Positions 11,401 through 21,127 of a stretch of DNA of 64,000 bases are shown piece by piece; the stretch's first letter is position 1, and each line of letters begins with the position of its first letter. A model generated the notes under the pieces. That model ran no database searches. It was not told the origin of the DNA and saw nothing but the letters and a program-made list of their open reading frames with translations. The DNA is from Branchiostoma floridae. Lineage: Eukaryota > Chordata > Leptocardii > Amphioxiformes > Branchiostomatidae. A program made the translations under genes and the position numbers. Location of the stretch: assembly GCF_000003815.2 (NCBI RefSeq), contig NC_049987.1, positions 24,502,283 to 24,566,282 on the forward strand, read 5' to 3'.

Positions 11401-12227
11401 ACGTCACTTCCGGCGTGTACGAACTCCCGGTACAGCCCCTTCACCAGTTCCGGATGTTCCACCACCACTTCCGGTACGAACGCTCCGGCCTTCAGGTAGC
11501 CGCGTCGCTCGAACTCGAACAGATATCCCTCCGCCACGACAACGGTCTCCCCAGCTTTCAGGCGCTCAAGCAATCCTGTGACATAACGTTACATTTGGGA
11601 ATAAGAAATTAGTGAGTCCGCTAATGCGATTTAGAAGTAATCTTTACCAAACTATATGTTTCATACAAAGAACACTCGTATGTAATAATTTAATTTGGCC
11701 CGCGCCTGTGGCGTAGCCAAAAATCACTCCAATATTTGTGTTTCTCACAATGCACACTCTATGGGAATACTGCATTTTCCCCACAGTTACTCTATGCCAC
11801 TTCAGGCTGCATTCATCAGCTCGTTCGGCACCCATCAATATAAAGTCCTGCCCTTTGGCTTATGCAACGCGTCTTCTTCCTTTGTGGTGGAAGTAAATGT
11901 TCTGTTCTGCCATTTCGAGCCAGGCAACAAAACTATCCACATTGCGAGAGCATGTCAATAATCCGACATAAGGCCGATAGACCTTTGACCTGTTGAGCAG
12001 CCACACATCCCTGTATGTATGTCGTTTGAATGACACTGTACCCGGAGGGCGTTCTATGTTATACCCCGGTGATTAAGTGAAAACAGCGCAAGCTCTATAC
12101 TGCGAAAAACAACTGTGGCTTGTCACCAGTTGACACAAGGTTTAGACACTTATAATGAAATTTGTTAAAAGCAAAGTTAAAACAGTGGCTAAGAAAGAAG
12201 CAACGTACCTTTGGGTTTAGGCGGCAT
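8349..12227 (-). CDS. BHMT-like: Betaine-homocysteine S-methyltransferase-like protein
   Basis: Seven exons join in phase on the minus strand: 12227-12209, 11575-11385, 10581-10387, 10023-9912, 9511-9330, 8991-8913 and 8617-8349. They give 348 residues starting [16 protein letters not shown]. The protein is a homocysteine methyltransferase barrel. The N-terminus aligns with vertebrate BHMT ([23 protein letters not shown]). The three zinc-ligand cysteines are present in GLNCG and GLCCGN. The expected role is transfer of a methyl group from betaine or a related donor to homocysteine in cytosolic methionine recycling. It is shorter than vertebrate BHMT (about 406) and lacks the long C-terminal arm, so the donor and oligomeric state may differ. 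Exons 3, 5 and 7 each have partial tandem duplicates. A TATA box lies about 130 bp upstream of the start. Confidence 0.88.
9537..9690. repeat. Partial copy of BHMT-like exon 5 plus CAT-rich repeat
   Basis: 9625-9690 repeats the 5' end of exon 5 and its acceptor (9449-9518), with one coding change and a few intronic differences. It lacks the rest of the exon and any donor. Between the copies is a (CAT/CATCAT)-rich tract at about 9537-9615. In gene orientation the truncated copy precedes the real exon, so it would have to be skipped in splicing. Confidence 0.8.
10453..10754 (-). repeat. 138-bp tandem duplication of BHMT-like exon 3 head
   Basis: 10453-10590 and 10617-10754 are 138-bp direct repeats differing at two positions that I can see. 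The unit contains the acceptor (CCCACCCAG) and the first 43 or so codons of exon 3. Only the 10387-10581 copy carries the remaining codons ([11 protein letters not shown]) and the donor; the other runs into intron sequence. Confidence 0.92.
10846..11101. mobile_element. MITE with 9-bp target-site duplication (copy 1)
   Basis: A 256-bp element with terminal inverted repeats starting TAGCCTGG and ending CCAGGCTA. It is flanked on both sides by the identical 9-mer AGCCAGGGG (10837-10845 and 11102-11110). Inside are four 39-bp repeats starting at 10922, 10961, 11000 and 11039 (GCGACTGTATATAGTGTATA...). A second family member lies at 32776-33199. A 9-bp duplication is typical of Mutator-like elements, so it is probably a non-autonomous MULE. 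It has no transposase ORF. Confidence 0.88.
11793..11905 (+). mobile_element. Ty3/gypsy reverse transcriptase fragment (fossil)
   Basis: A 35-residue stretch in the first intron of the BHMT-like gene reads [20 protein letters not shown], the conserved 'F-G-x-Y-x-x-x-x-P-F-G-L-x-N-A' signature of LTR-retrotransposon reverse transcriptase. The reading frame stays open for only about 88 codons and there is no YxDD motif, LTR or integrase, so it is a small remnant. Confidence 0.7.
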
Positions 12228-12357
12228 GGTTGGCTGTTTACTGATTCACACCAACTTCTTGTTGGCACTTTTGACCTTTCTTTGTCCTTGCTTTGAGCGA
12301 CGGCGCTCAGAGCGGGCAATTTGCAAACGAGGCAGGGAACAAATCTATCGTGTGGTG

Positions 12358-12366
12358 TTTTATATA
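12358..12366 (-). promoter_or_regulatory. TATA box of the BHMT-like gene
   Basis: On the minus strand the sequence reads CCGTATATAAAACACC, about 130 bp upstream of the ATG at 12227. That would place transcription start near 12330 and leave a short 5' UTR. It is the clearest TATA box in the window. Confidence 0.5.
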
Positions 12367-12727
12367 CGGATGTGAACGTTCAAATCAGCGGTAAAGAGTA
12401 ATACATTCCAACGATTTCTCCGAGGATCATAACAATGTTGGTATCATATGACTCGACTTAAGCTTGATATTATAAGATACACCTGCTACAGAGCAAGAAA
12501 ACGCACCTGTTTCTAAAATGGGCTGGGCGGCGATGTTCAGCTAAGGTACAAGGGTCAGGGCGAAAGGTTGGGTTTTCCTCCGGTAAGTTTGTCTCCAACT
12601 AAGGGCACGGACACTCACTCAGACCCCAACCGTCACAACTACAAATTTAACACCTGGTTATGTAAACAAAAACAAAGAAACAAAAGCACAGATTTAGAGA
12701 AAGCCTGGCGAATACTGGATCAATAGG

Positions 12728-13075
12728 CTGTCCGTGTAACTTAACTGCTAGAGCGCCACAGTTGAGCCCCTAGCTCCGATCAAGGGCGTTATATCACAAC
12801 GTCCTTGCTCCGATCAGTTGGTAACTGAGAGACTCCGGTTCAAATCCTGGGAAGGTCATCTTGGACGGGGTTGCACCCGTCATTTGGATAGACGTAAAAT
12901 GAGGGTTACATGTCGAGGAGGTGTCTGAAGCGCGCTAAAGGGGGAGGGGGGGTTATATCAACCCTTCCCTGTAAAAACATACCCTGCTACAGAAACAACA
13001 GGCAAACTTGCTGCACTATTTGCCACTAGGCACATGCCGAGTCTGAAGGAATTTAGCAGTACCATGACACTAAAT
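12728..13075 (+). mobile_element. tRNA-derived SINE, family A, with internal duplication
   Basis: The box A region (TGTCCGTGTAACTTAACTG) and box B region (GGTTCAAATCC at about 12838) are separated by a duplicated GTTGAGCCCCTAGCTCC-like segment. They are followed by the family body (TTGGACGGGGTTGCACC) and a tail ending in TGCCACTAGGCAC. It lies between the BHMT-like and LAMP genes. Confidence 0.65.
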
Positions 13076-13239
13076 AATTACAGGGCATCAAAAGGGTCCA
13101 TATGAACGATTTGAAAGATGCAATGACTTGACAATATCACTTTTGTACGCATTCATTTTTATTCACAATTTAGTATGTACACTTAACCATTATTATTATT
13201 GGTTTTTGTCGAGTTGGGACTTTTATTTACACACTGTTA

Positions 13240-13650
13240 TGGTTGTTTACAATAACAGAGCTGTTGCACAGTTTTCTAAAACACAGAGTTTTTTTTTCTC
13301 TATTAAACCCTGTGATACAATGGGATTTACTGGGTTAAGCCCATAGCTTTCTTTGACTTTGAAATAAGAGAGCTGTGACCCATTGTTGTAAACCACAGTT
13401 TTTTTTCTAACCATATAACACAATAGAATCGACTCAGGACATTTAAAGATATTTTGAACTGTTTGAAACAATAAAAACTGTTGTACATTTTTGTAAACCT
13501 CATGTTTTTTTTCTATGTAATGCATTAGAGGCTATTGAGCTATGACTTTTATTTTATACTATCTACATGTTGTTATATCTCTTTAAAATAATAGAGCTGA
13601 CATACATTTTTTGTAATTCACGAGGTTTTTCCTTTGCTTTACTACCCACC
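13240..13650. repeat. Degenerate tandem repeat, about 4 units of 100-120 bp
   Basis: Units start near 13240, 13362, 13462 and 13583. Each carries an AATA(A)GAGCTG-like block, a run of T and a short purine block. They are diverged and carry no ORF. They lie immediately 3' of the LAMP gene and include its probable polyadenylation signal. Confidence 0.6.
13548..13553 (-). other. Candidate polyadenylation signal of the LAMP-like gene
   Basis: AATAAA on the minus strand about 165 bp after the LAMP stop codon. The position fits a short 3' UTR, but AT-rich surroundings make chance occurrence possible. Confidence 0.35.
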
Positions 13651-13719
13651 TAGATACTTCACTGAGAGACTTAACCCTCCCTTCCTCTGAAATTAAGATT
13701 CACGAAAGGAATCCAAAGA

Positions 13720-15804
13720 TCATTCGATGAAGTTTTTGAAGAGCGGTTCTTTTTCTGCCTCTGTTCGTCTCCTTCTTCTCCAGCAGATGCAGCTGATAGT
13801 GGCGATCACCAGCACGGTAGCAGGTAGGGTCGAAGCTAAGATTACAATGATTAAAATATAACCAGTTTGTGCACAGTCCTCCGCTGTGAAGAATTTACCC
13901 GACTTGTCGACGTGAAACGGCTGGAGTTGAACTTGACGCACCAGCATGGTGACTTCCTTGGTGACCGTGACGTTGACGTCTGCGAGGCACTTGTAAGATT
14001 TCCTTACGTCGGTGGAGAAGACGTTCAACGTCATGTTCTCCACGCGACGCTGTTGGTTCGGGGCTATCGTCTGTGGGAAGAACACCGGGAATTCCGTGTA
14101 GGACAGTTCCGCACTAGCTAGTCGGTACCTGCCGCTACGTCTGTCGATAGACTGGACAAAAGTAAATGTCACGCAGAACGTGGCGTTGTAGAACTCAAGG
14201 GTCAAGGAGGAAACGTTGTTTTGACACGCACCTGATACGGCGGCGGTGACTGGGACGTTAAAGACTCCCTGCCCAACTTCTGCATCCTGTTTGACGTACT
14301 CGACAATAAACTGTACCCCCATGTTGGCAAGTAAACAAACCTGTCCTGTGGAGTTTTTGACAACGTAGTGGCCTTGTAAGGGTTTTGTGGGCTTGCTTGG
14401 AGTAGGAGGCGGTGTGGTTGTGTAAGGGGGAGTGCTGTGGGGAGGTGATGAGGGGAGGATCGTTGTTGCAGGGGCAAGGGTGTCAGTCGCGTCGGTTGTT
14501 TGCATTGTCGTGGTCACTCTCGTCGGTACCGTCGTGGTGGCGTTCAGAACGGGGTACATCGTGGTACGCAGGTCCTGTGGACACCTCGCCGCGTCGCTGA
14601 ACCGGCCGCCCTCCACCCCGAACGGCTGCACCTGCATGTCGACGATTTCTAACGTCACGGTCTGTCCTACCGTGAAGTTCCGCTGGGAGTCGCACCTGTA
14701 CGATTTCCCCAGCTCGGTGTCCAACAGAGACAAGTCGTTCTCCAACTGGATGTCCGACGTGTTCGGGTCTTGGGCGTTCGGGAAAAACCGCGCGCTACGT
14801 TGGTACCCGACCACGAGGCTGTTCAGAACGTACCTTTTCCCGTCAGAGTAAAAGGATAAGCTAAGGTTAAAGGTGTCGGTGAACATCAAAGTCAAGGTCG
14901 CCTGGTCGTCCTCACATGACCCGCCCACACTGCTGTTCGCGGGAAGGACGTAGGTGGCGTTTCTGTTCTTCCCGCCATCCACGCGATACGCCACACGAAA
15001 CAAAACTCCCATGTTCGCCAACAAGCACACCTGTCCTTCAGAGTTATTCAGGGAAAAAGATCCAACGGGAAAAACTAGAGAGGGGGTGACTGGTTGGAAG
15101 GGGGTTGTGCTTGTTGCAGGGGGTTCCGTTGTTGGGACAAAATCTTGGGGACACTCCTGTGGAAGCGAGAACGTGCCTTGGGTGTCGACCTCGAACGGTT
15201 GGGCCTGGATGTTGTGAACAGTCAGATTGGCGCGCAGTGGGACATTCACATCTCTGGCTTGGCTTAGAGTCAACTCTTGTTCCCTCTTGCATAGGTATGA
15301 CTTGGGTGTTAAAGCAGTAGATTGTGTCTTGATCGCCTGAATGCCTGAGACCACAGACAAGAATGTCATGTTCGGGTGTAAGGCGTCTGGAAATAGAGAC
15401 GGAATCAGCTGGTAGTAGATGGAAACTTTGGAAAGCCAGAAATGCGTCATAACGGGTAAGTTCCTGGAAAAGGTCAAGTTCATGCCGAACTGTCCCATAT
15501 ATGTAGTGATGTCGTCAAAGCTGATGTTCATGACGGCCGTCTGCTCGTTGAGGAACCCGTGTGCACATGTTCCGCTGACGTAGCTGTTGTTGGGTAGAGG
15601 GTAGGCCACAGTGTCCGTAGTGTTGTCGGTCCTGAGGTACTCTACATGAAAGGTGGCCGAGATGTCCAACAGGAGGCATTTCTGTCCCCTTCCGTTTTCC
15701 ACATAGAAATGGCCGACAGGAGGTAGTGGGTCACTTGTAGCCTCACAGCTTGCAGTACCAATAGATCCCGCTAGTAGAACGAGCCTCGCCAACAGCCCCA
15801 GCAT
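13720..15804 (-). CDS. LAMP-family membrane glycoprotein with three luminal domains
   Basis: A single-exon gene of 694 residues. The first in-frame ATG (15804) gives a classical signal peptide (MLGLLARLVLLAGSIGTASC). Three homologous LAMP-type domains follow, at about 30-221, 246-411 and 477-647. Each has the four-cysteine pattern GQxC, GxC, SYxC and (A/E)xCxQ (Cys 43/80/172/218, 260/297/371/408, 490/527/606/644). Ser/Thr/Pro-rich hinges separate them, and many NxS/T sites suggest heavy N-glycosylation. A transmembrane helix (about 648-672), an RRRRR stop-transfer and a short tail ending KEPLFKNFIE follow. Vertebrate LAMP1/2 have two domains, LAMP3/CD68 one. The tail lacks the usual GYxx-hydrophobic lysosomal signal but has an acidic EKEPLF that could act as a dileucine-like signal. 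Likely location is the lysosome or cell surface. Confidence 0.88.
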   Translation of the reverse strand: MLGLLARLVLLAGSIGTASCEATSDPLPPVGHFYVENGRGQKCLLLDISATFHVEYLRTDNTTDTVAYPLPNNSYVSGTCAHGFLNEQTAVMNISFDDITTYMGQFGMNLTFSRNLPVMTHFWLSKVSIYYQLIPSLFPDALHPNMTFLSVVSGIQAIKTQSTALTPKSYLCKREQELTLSQARDVNVPLRANLTVHNIQAQPFEVDTQGTFSLPQECPQDFVPTTEPPATSTTPFQPVTPSLVFPVGSFSLNNSEGQVCLLANMGVLFRVAYRVDGGKNRNATYVLPANSSVGGSCEDDQATLTLMFTDTFNLSLSFYSDGKRYVLNSLVVGYQRSARFFPNAQDPNTSDIQLENDLSLLDTELGKSYRCDSQRNFTVGQTVTLEIVDMQVQPFGVEGGRFSDAARCPQDLRTTMYPVLNATTTVPTRVTTTMQTTDATDTLAPATTILPSSPPHSTPPYTTTPPPTPSKPTKPLQGHYVVKNSTGQVCLLANMGVQFIVEYVKQDAEVGQGVFNVPVTAAVSGACQNNVSSLTLEFYNATFCVTFTFVQSIDRRSGRYRLASAELSYTEFPVFFPQTIAPNQQRRVENMTLNVFSTDVRKSYKCLADVNVTVTKEVTMLVRQVQLQPFHVDKSGKFFTAEDCAQTGYILIIVILASTLPATVLVIATISCICWRRRRRTEAEKEPLFKNFIE

Positions 15805-17390
15805 CTCAACAAAACGTTGAAGAGCAGATTTGAATAAAATCAAGAGCTGAATTTCTAGCAGACTTGCCCACTATTCTGTGGCAACTGGGTCTGCGAGCCC
15901 TCGTCACAATGTTGTGGCGGACCTAAGGACTTTGATCTGGCACGTGGGTAGCTTTGTGAGCTTTGTTGATTATACACAGTTGTTAATGATTGTCCCAGTG
16001 TACACATCCGTAACCCAATAGCAGTCGGTGGTTTTGGGGCGCAGCAATAACCCAGTGTCATTTATGGGCACGGGACAGGATGTAACTAGATATCAGGCAA
16101 TCAGACACTCTGGAATGGTCATGTGGGCTCTCCAAGCAGAGGTTAGGCTCTGGCTGGTTTTGGGTACTTTAGCCGTTTTATCGGGCTTTTTATTTCGTGA
16201 GGTATTCTCTTTGCTGTACGTCTGTCTGTCGATAAAAGAAAACCTGTCAAAATGGAATGTCCGATTAAAAAGTCTAAAAAGACGTCAAAAACACATCGGA
16301 GTTCAACTCCTGCTCGGAGAGTAGTAGTACGATCTCACGCAATAAGCGTTTCGGTAATTGTTTTATGTGGGTGGAAGTTGTTTACTTGTAAGAGGGGTGT
16401 GTTTGACAACAATGTTTACTTGTGATACAGGTATATTGTAAAACAAGGAGGTTCAATAAAGGAACACAGGTGTGAAAACATGTCTTTACTTCCAGGTTAT
16501 TTATCAATGTTCTTGCAAATGCCACTTTGTCCAGAAAAAAAACCCTCATAAATAAAGGCTCAAACAACAAACTTTTCCAGATACCAGGTTCGAGTATGTC
16601 AAGAAAATGGTCTAAATGATATCTGTGAAATAGATATAATATATACAATTCAAACAGCATCGCCACTGTGGACTGAAAATTATGGTGAATGGAAAGACCT
16701 TGACATTATCATGGGTTAAAAATAACAACACAATACAGGAGGACTTTGCTCTACTCCAGACAATACAAGTAAACATTCTATCAATCTATACTCCTCTCTT
16801 AAATGTTTCTATGGCAGGCCCTGGCTAGAAACATTCATGAAACATGTCCTAAAAACATATTATATATTATCAATCTTGAAGAGCAAATATATGAATAAAA
16901 AAACACTTGAAATACACTTTTACCTCTTTCTGATAGTAGAGGTACTAAGTTTAGAACACAAAAGTAGAGGAATACTCTAATCACAAGTTCTCTTTGATGA
17001 GTCCATTGAAATCATTCCAGCCTTAGGCATACAGTACATGTCAATATCAAAAGCAATTAAGGGTCTCCTGATTAGCAAAACTTCAAAACTTCACATCAAG
17101 CCAAATTGGCACTATGCAGTTTCCTGGCTACATGATAAAAACTGAAATGAAAGCGAGTCACTGATTGTATTCAACATCATAAAAACATGAAAGATTATCA
17201 AAAGTTCAGAAGTCACCTAGCTAGTTGCTATATTAGCACTAGTAGTAGTAATAGTCTTTTTTTTTAATTCAAATAAAAGTCTTTAATCAAAAGTTTTTGA
17301 TTATACTGCTGCTGGGGTCCCTGACACAGGGGTAGGCAGCAGTTGGCTAGTCTTCACACCGCACTTCCAGGCAGCCCCACTAATTCTTCA
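15805..17390. other. Intergenic region without a supported gene
   Basis: This separates the LAMP 5' end from the decayed end of the PIGM exon array. Both strands have only short ORFs without recognisable domains. It contains the LAMP promoter (including the E-box at 15941) and AT-rich sequence that could be distal PIGM 3' flank. Confidence 0.5.
15941..15946. promoter_or_regulatory. CACGTG E-box upstream of the LAMP-like gene
   Basis: A perfect CACGTG palindrome lies 137 bp upstream of the LAMP start codon. This core is shared by CLEAR sites bound by TFEB-type factors at lysosomal genes. The flanks are not the full consensus, so this is suggestive only. Confidence 0.35.
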
Positions 17391-17394
17391 TATT

Positions 17395-19355
17395 CAAATT
17401 TACCAGTTTTCCGTTAGAAAACATTGGGTGATGTACATATGCTCGACAGTTTACCAAAACCTAAAAATACTCACATCACTAACACACACTTAGGCCACAG
17501 CAAGTAAATTTTATGCATGACATCCACGCACGCATTAATTTTTGCCTGATTTCAGAATTAAAAAAAAGACTATTTTTTCCTTTGGAGATGGTCAACATGA
17601 CGAGAAAGTACCAAAATGGGCAAATATGTTGTGTTGTAGGCTAATGGTTGTACTTGTAGAAGTGACACTAGCCAGGTAGTCATGGATGTAGTTATAGAAG
17701 TGAAACTAAAAGTTTAGTTAGATAGTTGTAAAAGTGGCCCCAATATGGAAGCCATGAGTGTTGTTGCCATGTTGGTAAGTGATACCAGTCTACCACACTA
17801 ATGTCACCATTGCTACACTAGTTCACGTCTTGAATACAGAAATGAATGCCTGGCTTGTAGGCTGTGATACCATGTTTCGTCGCTTCGATTCTTTTTTTAC
17901 ATTTGGTGCGTACATTTAGAAAATTTAGCCATCTTGTTTTTTTTTAACCCATCGTTGTTTTTTTTGCCCTATCTCACTATTTTTGCCATCTGCAGACGAT
18001 GTCATCCATAAAATTTAATTGCTGTGGCCTTAGTGTACGATCTGGTTTATCCTCTTTTTGTTCACCGCCTATTGAAAGTTAAACATCAAGTTAGTGATCC
18101 TTCATATTCAATTTGACCAGTTTCCCATTAGAAAATAAGGGCTGGTGTACATGTGCATTCAGCAGTTTAACGAGAATCAACACATTGATGCCAAAGAACA
18201 GAATCCCTGCCACCCATATGTACAAGAAGTGTTCTGTCCTTGGAACATCTTCATCAAGCTAGTTACTGATCCTTCATGTTCAACTTGACCAGTTTCCCAT
18301 TGTAAAACAAGGGCTGATGCACGTGTGCATTCAGTAGTTTAACCAGAATCCACACATTGATGCCAAAGAACAGAATCCCTGCAGCCCATATGTACAGGAT
18401 TACAGGAAGGTGTTCTGTCCCTGGAACTTCTACTACATCAATTCAGCTATTGACCCTTCTTATTCAACTTGACCAGTTTCCCATTGTAAAACATAGGCTG
18501 GTGTACGTGTGCATTCAGCAGCTTAACCAGAATCCACAGATTAATACCAAAGAATAAAACTCCTGCCACCTAGCTACTAGTAGTACATGTACAGGAAGGT
18601 AAGTATTGTCACATCAAACCAGTTACTGACCCTTCATATTCAACTTCGCCAGTTTCCCATTAGAAAACATGGGCTGGTGCATATGTGCATTCAGCACTTC
18701 AACCAGAATCCACACATTGATACCAAAGAACAGAATCCCCGCAGCCCATATGGACAGGAAGGTGTTCTGACCTTGGAACATCTTCATCACGTCAGTTATT
18801 GATCCTTCTTGACATTCAACTTGACCAGTTTTCCATTGTAAAACATGGGCTGGTGTACATGTGCATTCAGCAGCTTGATCAGAATCCACACATTGATACC
18901 AAAGAACAGAATCCCTGCCACCCACATGTACAAGAAAGTGTTCAGTCCTTAGAACATCTTCATCAAGTCAGTTATTGATCCTTCATATTCAACTTGACCA
19001 GTTTCCCATTAGAAAACATGGGCTGGTGTACATGTCCATTCAGCAGCTTAACCAGAATCCACAGATTGATACCAAAGAATAAAACTCCTGCCAACCATAT
19101 GTACAGGAAAGTGTTCTGTCCCTGGAACTTCTACTTCATCAAGTCAGTTATTGATCCTTCTTGACATTCAACTTGACCAGTTTCCCATTAGAGAACATGG
19201 GCTGGTGCATATGTGCATTCAGCACTTCAACCAGAATCCACACATTAATACCAAAGAATAAAATCCCTGCCACCCATATTTACAGGAAAGTGTTCTGTCC
19301 CTGGAACTTCTACTTCAACAAGTCAGTTATTAATCCTTCTTGACATTCAACAATT
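17395..19355 (-). repeat. Tandem array of copies of the last PIGM exon
   Basis: Seven clear copies of about 170-190 bp start (left edges) at 18112, 18281, 18464, 18641, 18818, 18991 and 19168. The true exon follows at 19356, and an eighth, badly decayed copy lies near 17395-17460. Each copy spans from the FQGxNTFL codons to the stop, in the same orientation and next to the gene. Copies 18464 and 18991 share one set of variants, and 18641 and 19168 another, so a block of three units (about 530 bp) was itself duplicated. Some copies stay open (FFGINVWIL, HQPMF); others have stops (for example TAA in the copy at 19168). None has a convincing acceptor. Confidence 0.9.
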
Positions 19356-21127
19356 TCAACTTGACCAGTTTTCCATTGTAAAACATGGGCTGGTGTACGT
19401 GTGCATCTTGCAGTTTGACCAGAATCCACACATTAATGCCAAAGAACAGAACCCCTGCCACCCATATGTACAGGAAGGTGTTGTGCCCCTGGAACTCCAG
19501 GTAGTAGGCAGGCATCAGCCACAGGGCCTGTCCCAGGAACCACAGGGTTGCCATGGTAACGACATGGTGTGTCCGCAGCCTCAGGGTGGGCAGGACGACA
19601 GGAAGTAGGCTCAGGTACCACAGGAAGTACTGGGCATGATGGGAAATAAAGGCAACAACATGAGTCATTCTATATAGTATACACAACATTCATATAGTCC
19701 TTCTGTAAGTAACATTTGTACTTGCGCATAGGTTAATTCATTTGTATTAGCTATATCTACTTGTTTGTTTGTAGATGATCTTAAGAAATTTGCTTTACTG
19801 TGTACATTTCATAGGATTCCTGTCATGCAGTTTGATGTAATTTTTGTAATGATGTATCTTATGATGATACAAATGTACATATGCCCTTTTATGTAATCAC
19901 ATGTATCTAAAACAGCCTTGCATTGTAAAAGTAGTTACACTTACAGTGGATTAGTTAAACTATACTGATTTTTGTGAGGCGTAGCTTTTATGAATGTTCA
20001 AGTCAAGAAAAGCTTGAAATATAGTCATGTGCTCTCTCTGCATAATGTGACAGAAGCAAAAGCAGTAGCTTCCTCTTTCCTTGAAAAAAACAGAGTTGGT
20101 CTGTAAAAAATCTGAGAAAGTCCAATTTTTTGTGCTGAAAATTAGTTAAACTTTGATCCAAGTTTCAAATCTTGCCCACCTGTGATGTACAGACTTTGTT
20201 GAAGGTAACAAACAGGAACGTCTGCACGAAACAGCAGAACGGCAGGTCCCTGTACAACCAACACGACACCGCAACCAACAGGACAACCTGCGGCAGGAAC
20301 GTCACGATCCCCACCGCGAGGGACCACTCGCTCTCCGACGACAGGTACAACATGTAGAAGTACACGGAGAAGTTGTGTCTGATGTCTCTCCTAGTCAGGT
20401 GGTACAGATACGTCTCCTCAACAAACTCCTGTCCGTACATGACAAAACACAACCCTGTCAGCAGGGTGAACGTCACAACTGATGTGAGTACAAGCTGAAC
20501 TCTAGACGGGTTCACTAAAGACCTGACAAAGTCTAGCATCGTTTTGGTGGCTTGCTTGTGTCCTGTGTAGTCCTCGCCTAAGAGAAGGAACAGTGGAAGA
20601 GCGTACGTCGCGGGATAGATCCTGAAGTGGACGGCAGCTGCATACAGGATGGCGGCAGTCTTTGTGCATTTCTTCATGATAAAATACAACGTTCCCAGGA
20701 CTAACATGATGGTGAGAGCCTCCGCATTACCTCTACTGGATACTCCCATAGGCAGGGGGTTGAAGAGCCACACCGATGCACATGTCTTACTCGTGTTAGC
20801 ATCCACTCCCCTTAGCAGGAGAATCTGGTGCATAAAGTACCCCGCTATCACGTCACTCAGAACAAAGAGCAGCTTGCCGAACACTGGAGTGAGGTAGATG
20901 TTGGGAGTCAACATTAATGCCAGTAGGGGGGTGTATCGGTAGGTGGCCCGGTTGTAAGGGGACTGTCCGTTAGTGATGTACTGTGCAGCGTCGGAGAAGA
21001 CGTAGTAGTCCACGTCGGTGTACTTGACCAGCATGGTGCGGTCCTGCCATTCTCCGTACGCTATCAGTGCGAGACGCGCCCCCAAGGCGAGGAGACAGAG
21101 GCACTCGATGGTCAGGGTCTGAATCAT
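19330..21127 (-). CDS. PIGM: GPI mannosyltransferase 1 (PIG-M)
   Basis: Two exons, 21127-20180 and 19629-19330, join in phase to give about 415 residues. The protein adds the first mannose to the GPI anchor on the luminal side of the ER, using dolichol-phosphate-mannose, and normally works with PIG-X. Diagnostic features are the luminal DxD site in KYTDVDYYVF after the first membrane helix, then ATYRYTPLL, NPLPMGVSSRGNAE, YHLTRRDIRHNFS and FVTFNKVCTSQYFLWYL. Multiple hydrophobic helices fill the rest. The upstream in-frame codon at 21199 is GTG and was not used; the ATG at 21127 gives an N-terminus near the family length. The C-terminal residues after HHVHQ-like KLQDAHVHQPMF differ from vertebrates. 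The last exon is amplified downstream. Confidence 0.93.

Noticed and set aside
15805..15843. Longer LAMP N-terminus starting at 15843
   Set aside because: That codon is TTG; the ATG at 15804 begins a perfect signal peptide.
16028..16666. Two ORFs of 94-98 codons upstream of the LAMP gene
   Set aside because: They show no conserved motif, sit in AT-rich sequence on opposite strands, and neither has plausible splice partners.
18112..19355. CRISPR-like or satellite array of regular repeats
   Set aside because: The repeats are adjacent, lack unique spacers, and are clearly derived from the last PIGM exon in an animal genome.
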